Positions 5,626 through 5,663 of a DNA stretch of 5,663 bases are shown here, piece after piece; the first letter of the stretch is position 1, and every line of letters begins with the position of its first letter. Source of the stretch: Betaproteobacteria bacterium RBG_16_58_11 (GTDB lineage: Bacteria > Pseudomonadota > Gammaproteobacteria > Burkholderiales > Thiobacteraceae); assembly GCA_001770235.1 (NCBI GenBank), contig MEQN01000091.1:2631-8293 (forward strand). The letters are read 5' to 3'. The translations under genes were made by a program, and so were the position numbers. The notes under the pieces are model-generated. The model was not told the origin of the DNA and did not search any database. It worked only from the letters and a program-made list of their open reading frames with translations.

Positions 5626-5663
5626 ATGAAACTACTCGTCATCGGTAACGGCGGCCGCGAACA
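5626..5663 (+). CDS. purD: Phosphoribosylamine-glycine ligase, N-terminal fragment
   Basis: Only the first 12 codons and two bases are present before the window ends. MKLLVIGNGGRE, followed by CA of a probable His codon, matches the family opening (E. coli MKVLVIGNGGREH), which is the dinucleotide-like glycine-rich start of the ATP-grasp enzyme GAR synthetase. PurD makes glycinamide ribonucleotide, step two of purine synthesis. It follows purH in the same direction with a 97-base gap filled mostly by the inverted repeat, so the same operon is likely. The call rests on a short but distinctive motif and on context. Confidence 0.85.
   Translation, partial: MKLLVIGNGGRE

Overview
The window looks like chromosomal DNA from a betaproteobacterium, probably of the Nitrosomonadales/Gallionellales kind. 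Three things suggest this: moderately GC-rich codon use, a short 79-residue Fis, and the order dusB-fis-purH-purD, with fis directly downstream of a tRNA-dihydrouridine synthase gene and ahead of purine genes. The placement is inference from gene order and protein character; no database search was possible.

Layout. Bases 1-91 are too short to assign to a gene. Bases 92-1285 (+) encode an exported two-domain protein, a PhnD-like periplasmic solute-binding domain fused to a C-terminal rhodanese domain. It starts at TTG behind a good ribosome-binding site. The 300-base gap 1286-1585 separates this gene from a convergent one and holds a pair of inverted REP-like hairpin elements (1314-1358 and 1438-1486). 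Bases 1586-2449 (-) encode a thioredoxin-fold/TPR protein of the YbbN/CnoX family whose redox motif has lost its first cysteine. A divergent intergenic region (2450-2630) carries an imperfect palindrome and a credible sigma70-type promoter facing right.

From 2631 on, everything reads rightward as one apparent operon: dusB (tRNA dihydrouridine synthase, GTG start), fis (nucleoid protein and regulator), purH (last two steps of IMP synthesis) and the first codons of purD (GAR synthetase), cut off by the window end. A small hairpin lies between dusB and fis. A striking G/C-rich inverted repeat built from 9-base units lies between purH and purD.

How the genes fit together. dusB-fis couples translation-related tRNA modification with a growth-phase nucleoid regulator, as in many proteobacteria. 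Here purine synthesis genes are attached downstream, so the unit as a whole fits rapid-growth physiology. The CnoX-like gene is a proteostasis gene transcribed divergently. The PhnD/rhodanese fusion is the least ordinary gene: no ABC permease or ATPase accompanies it here and its ligand cannot be read from sequence. I see no CRISPR array, transposase, phage, tRNA or rRNA, and no convincing evidence of a wholly new multi-gene system.
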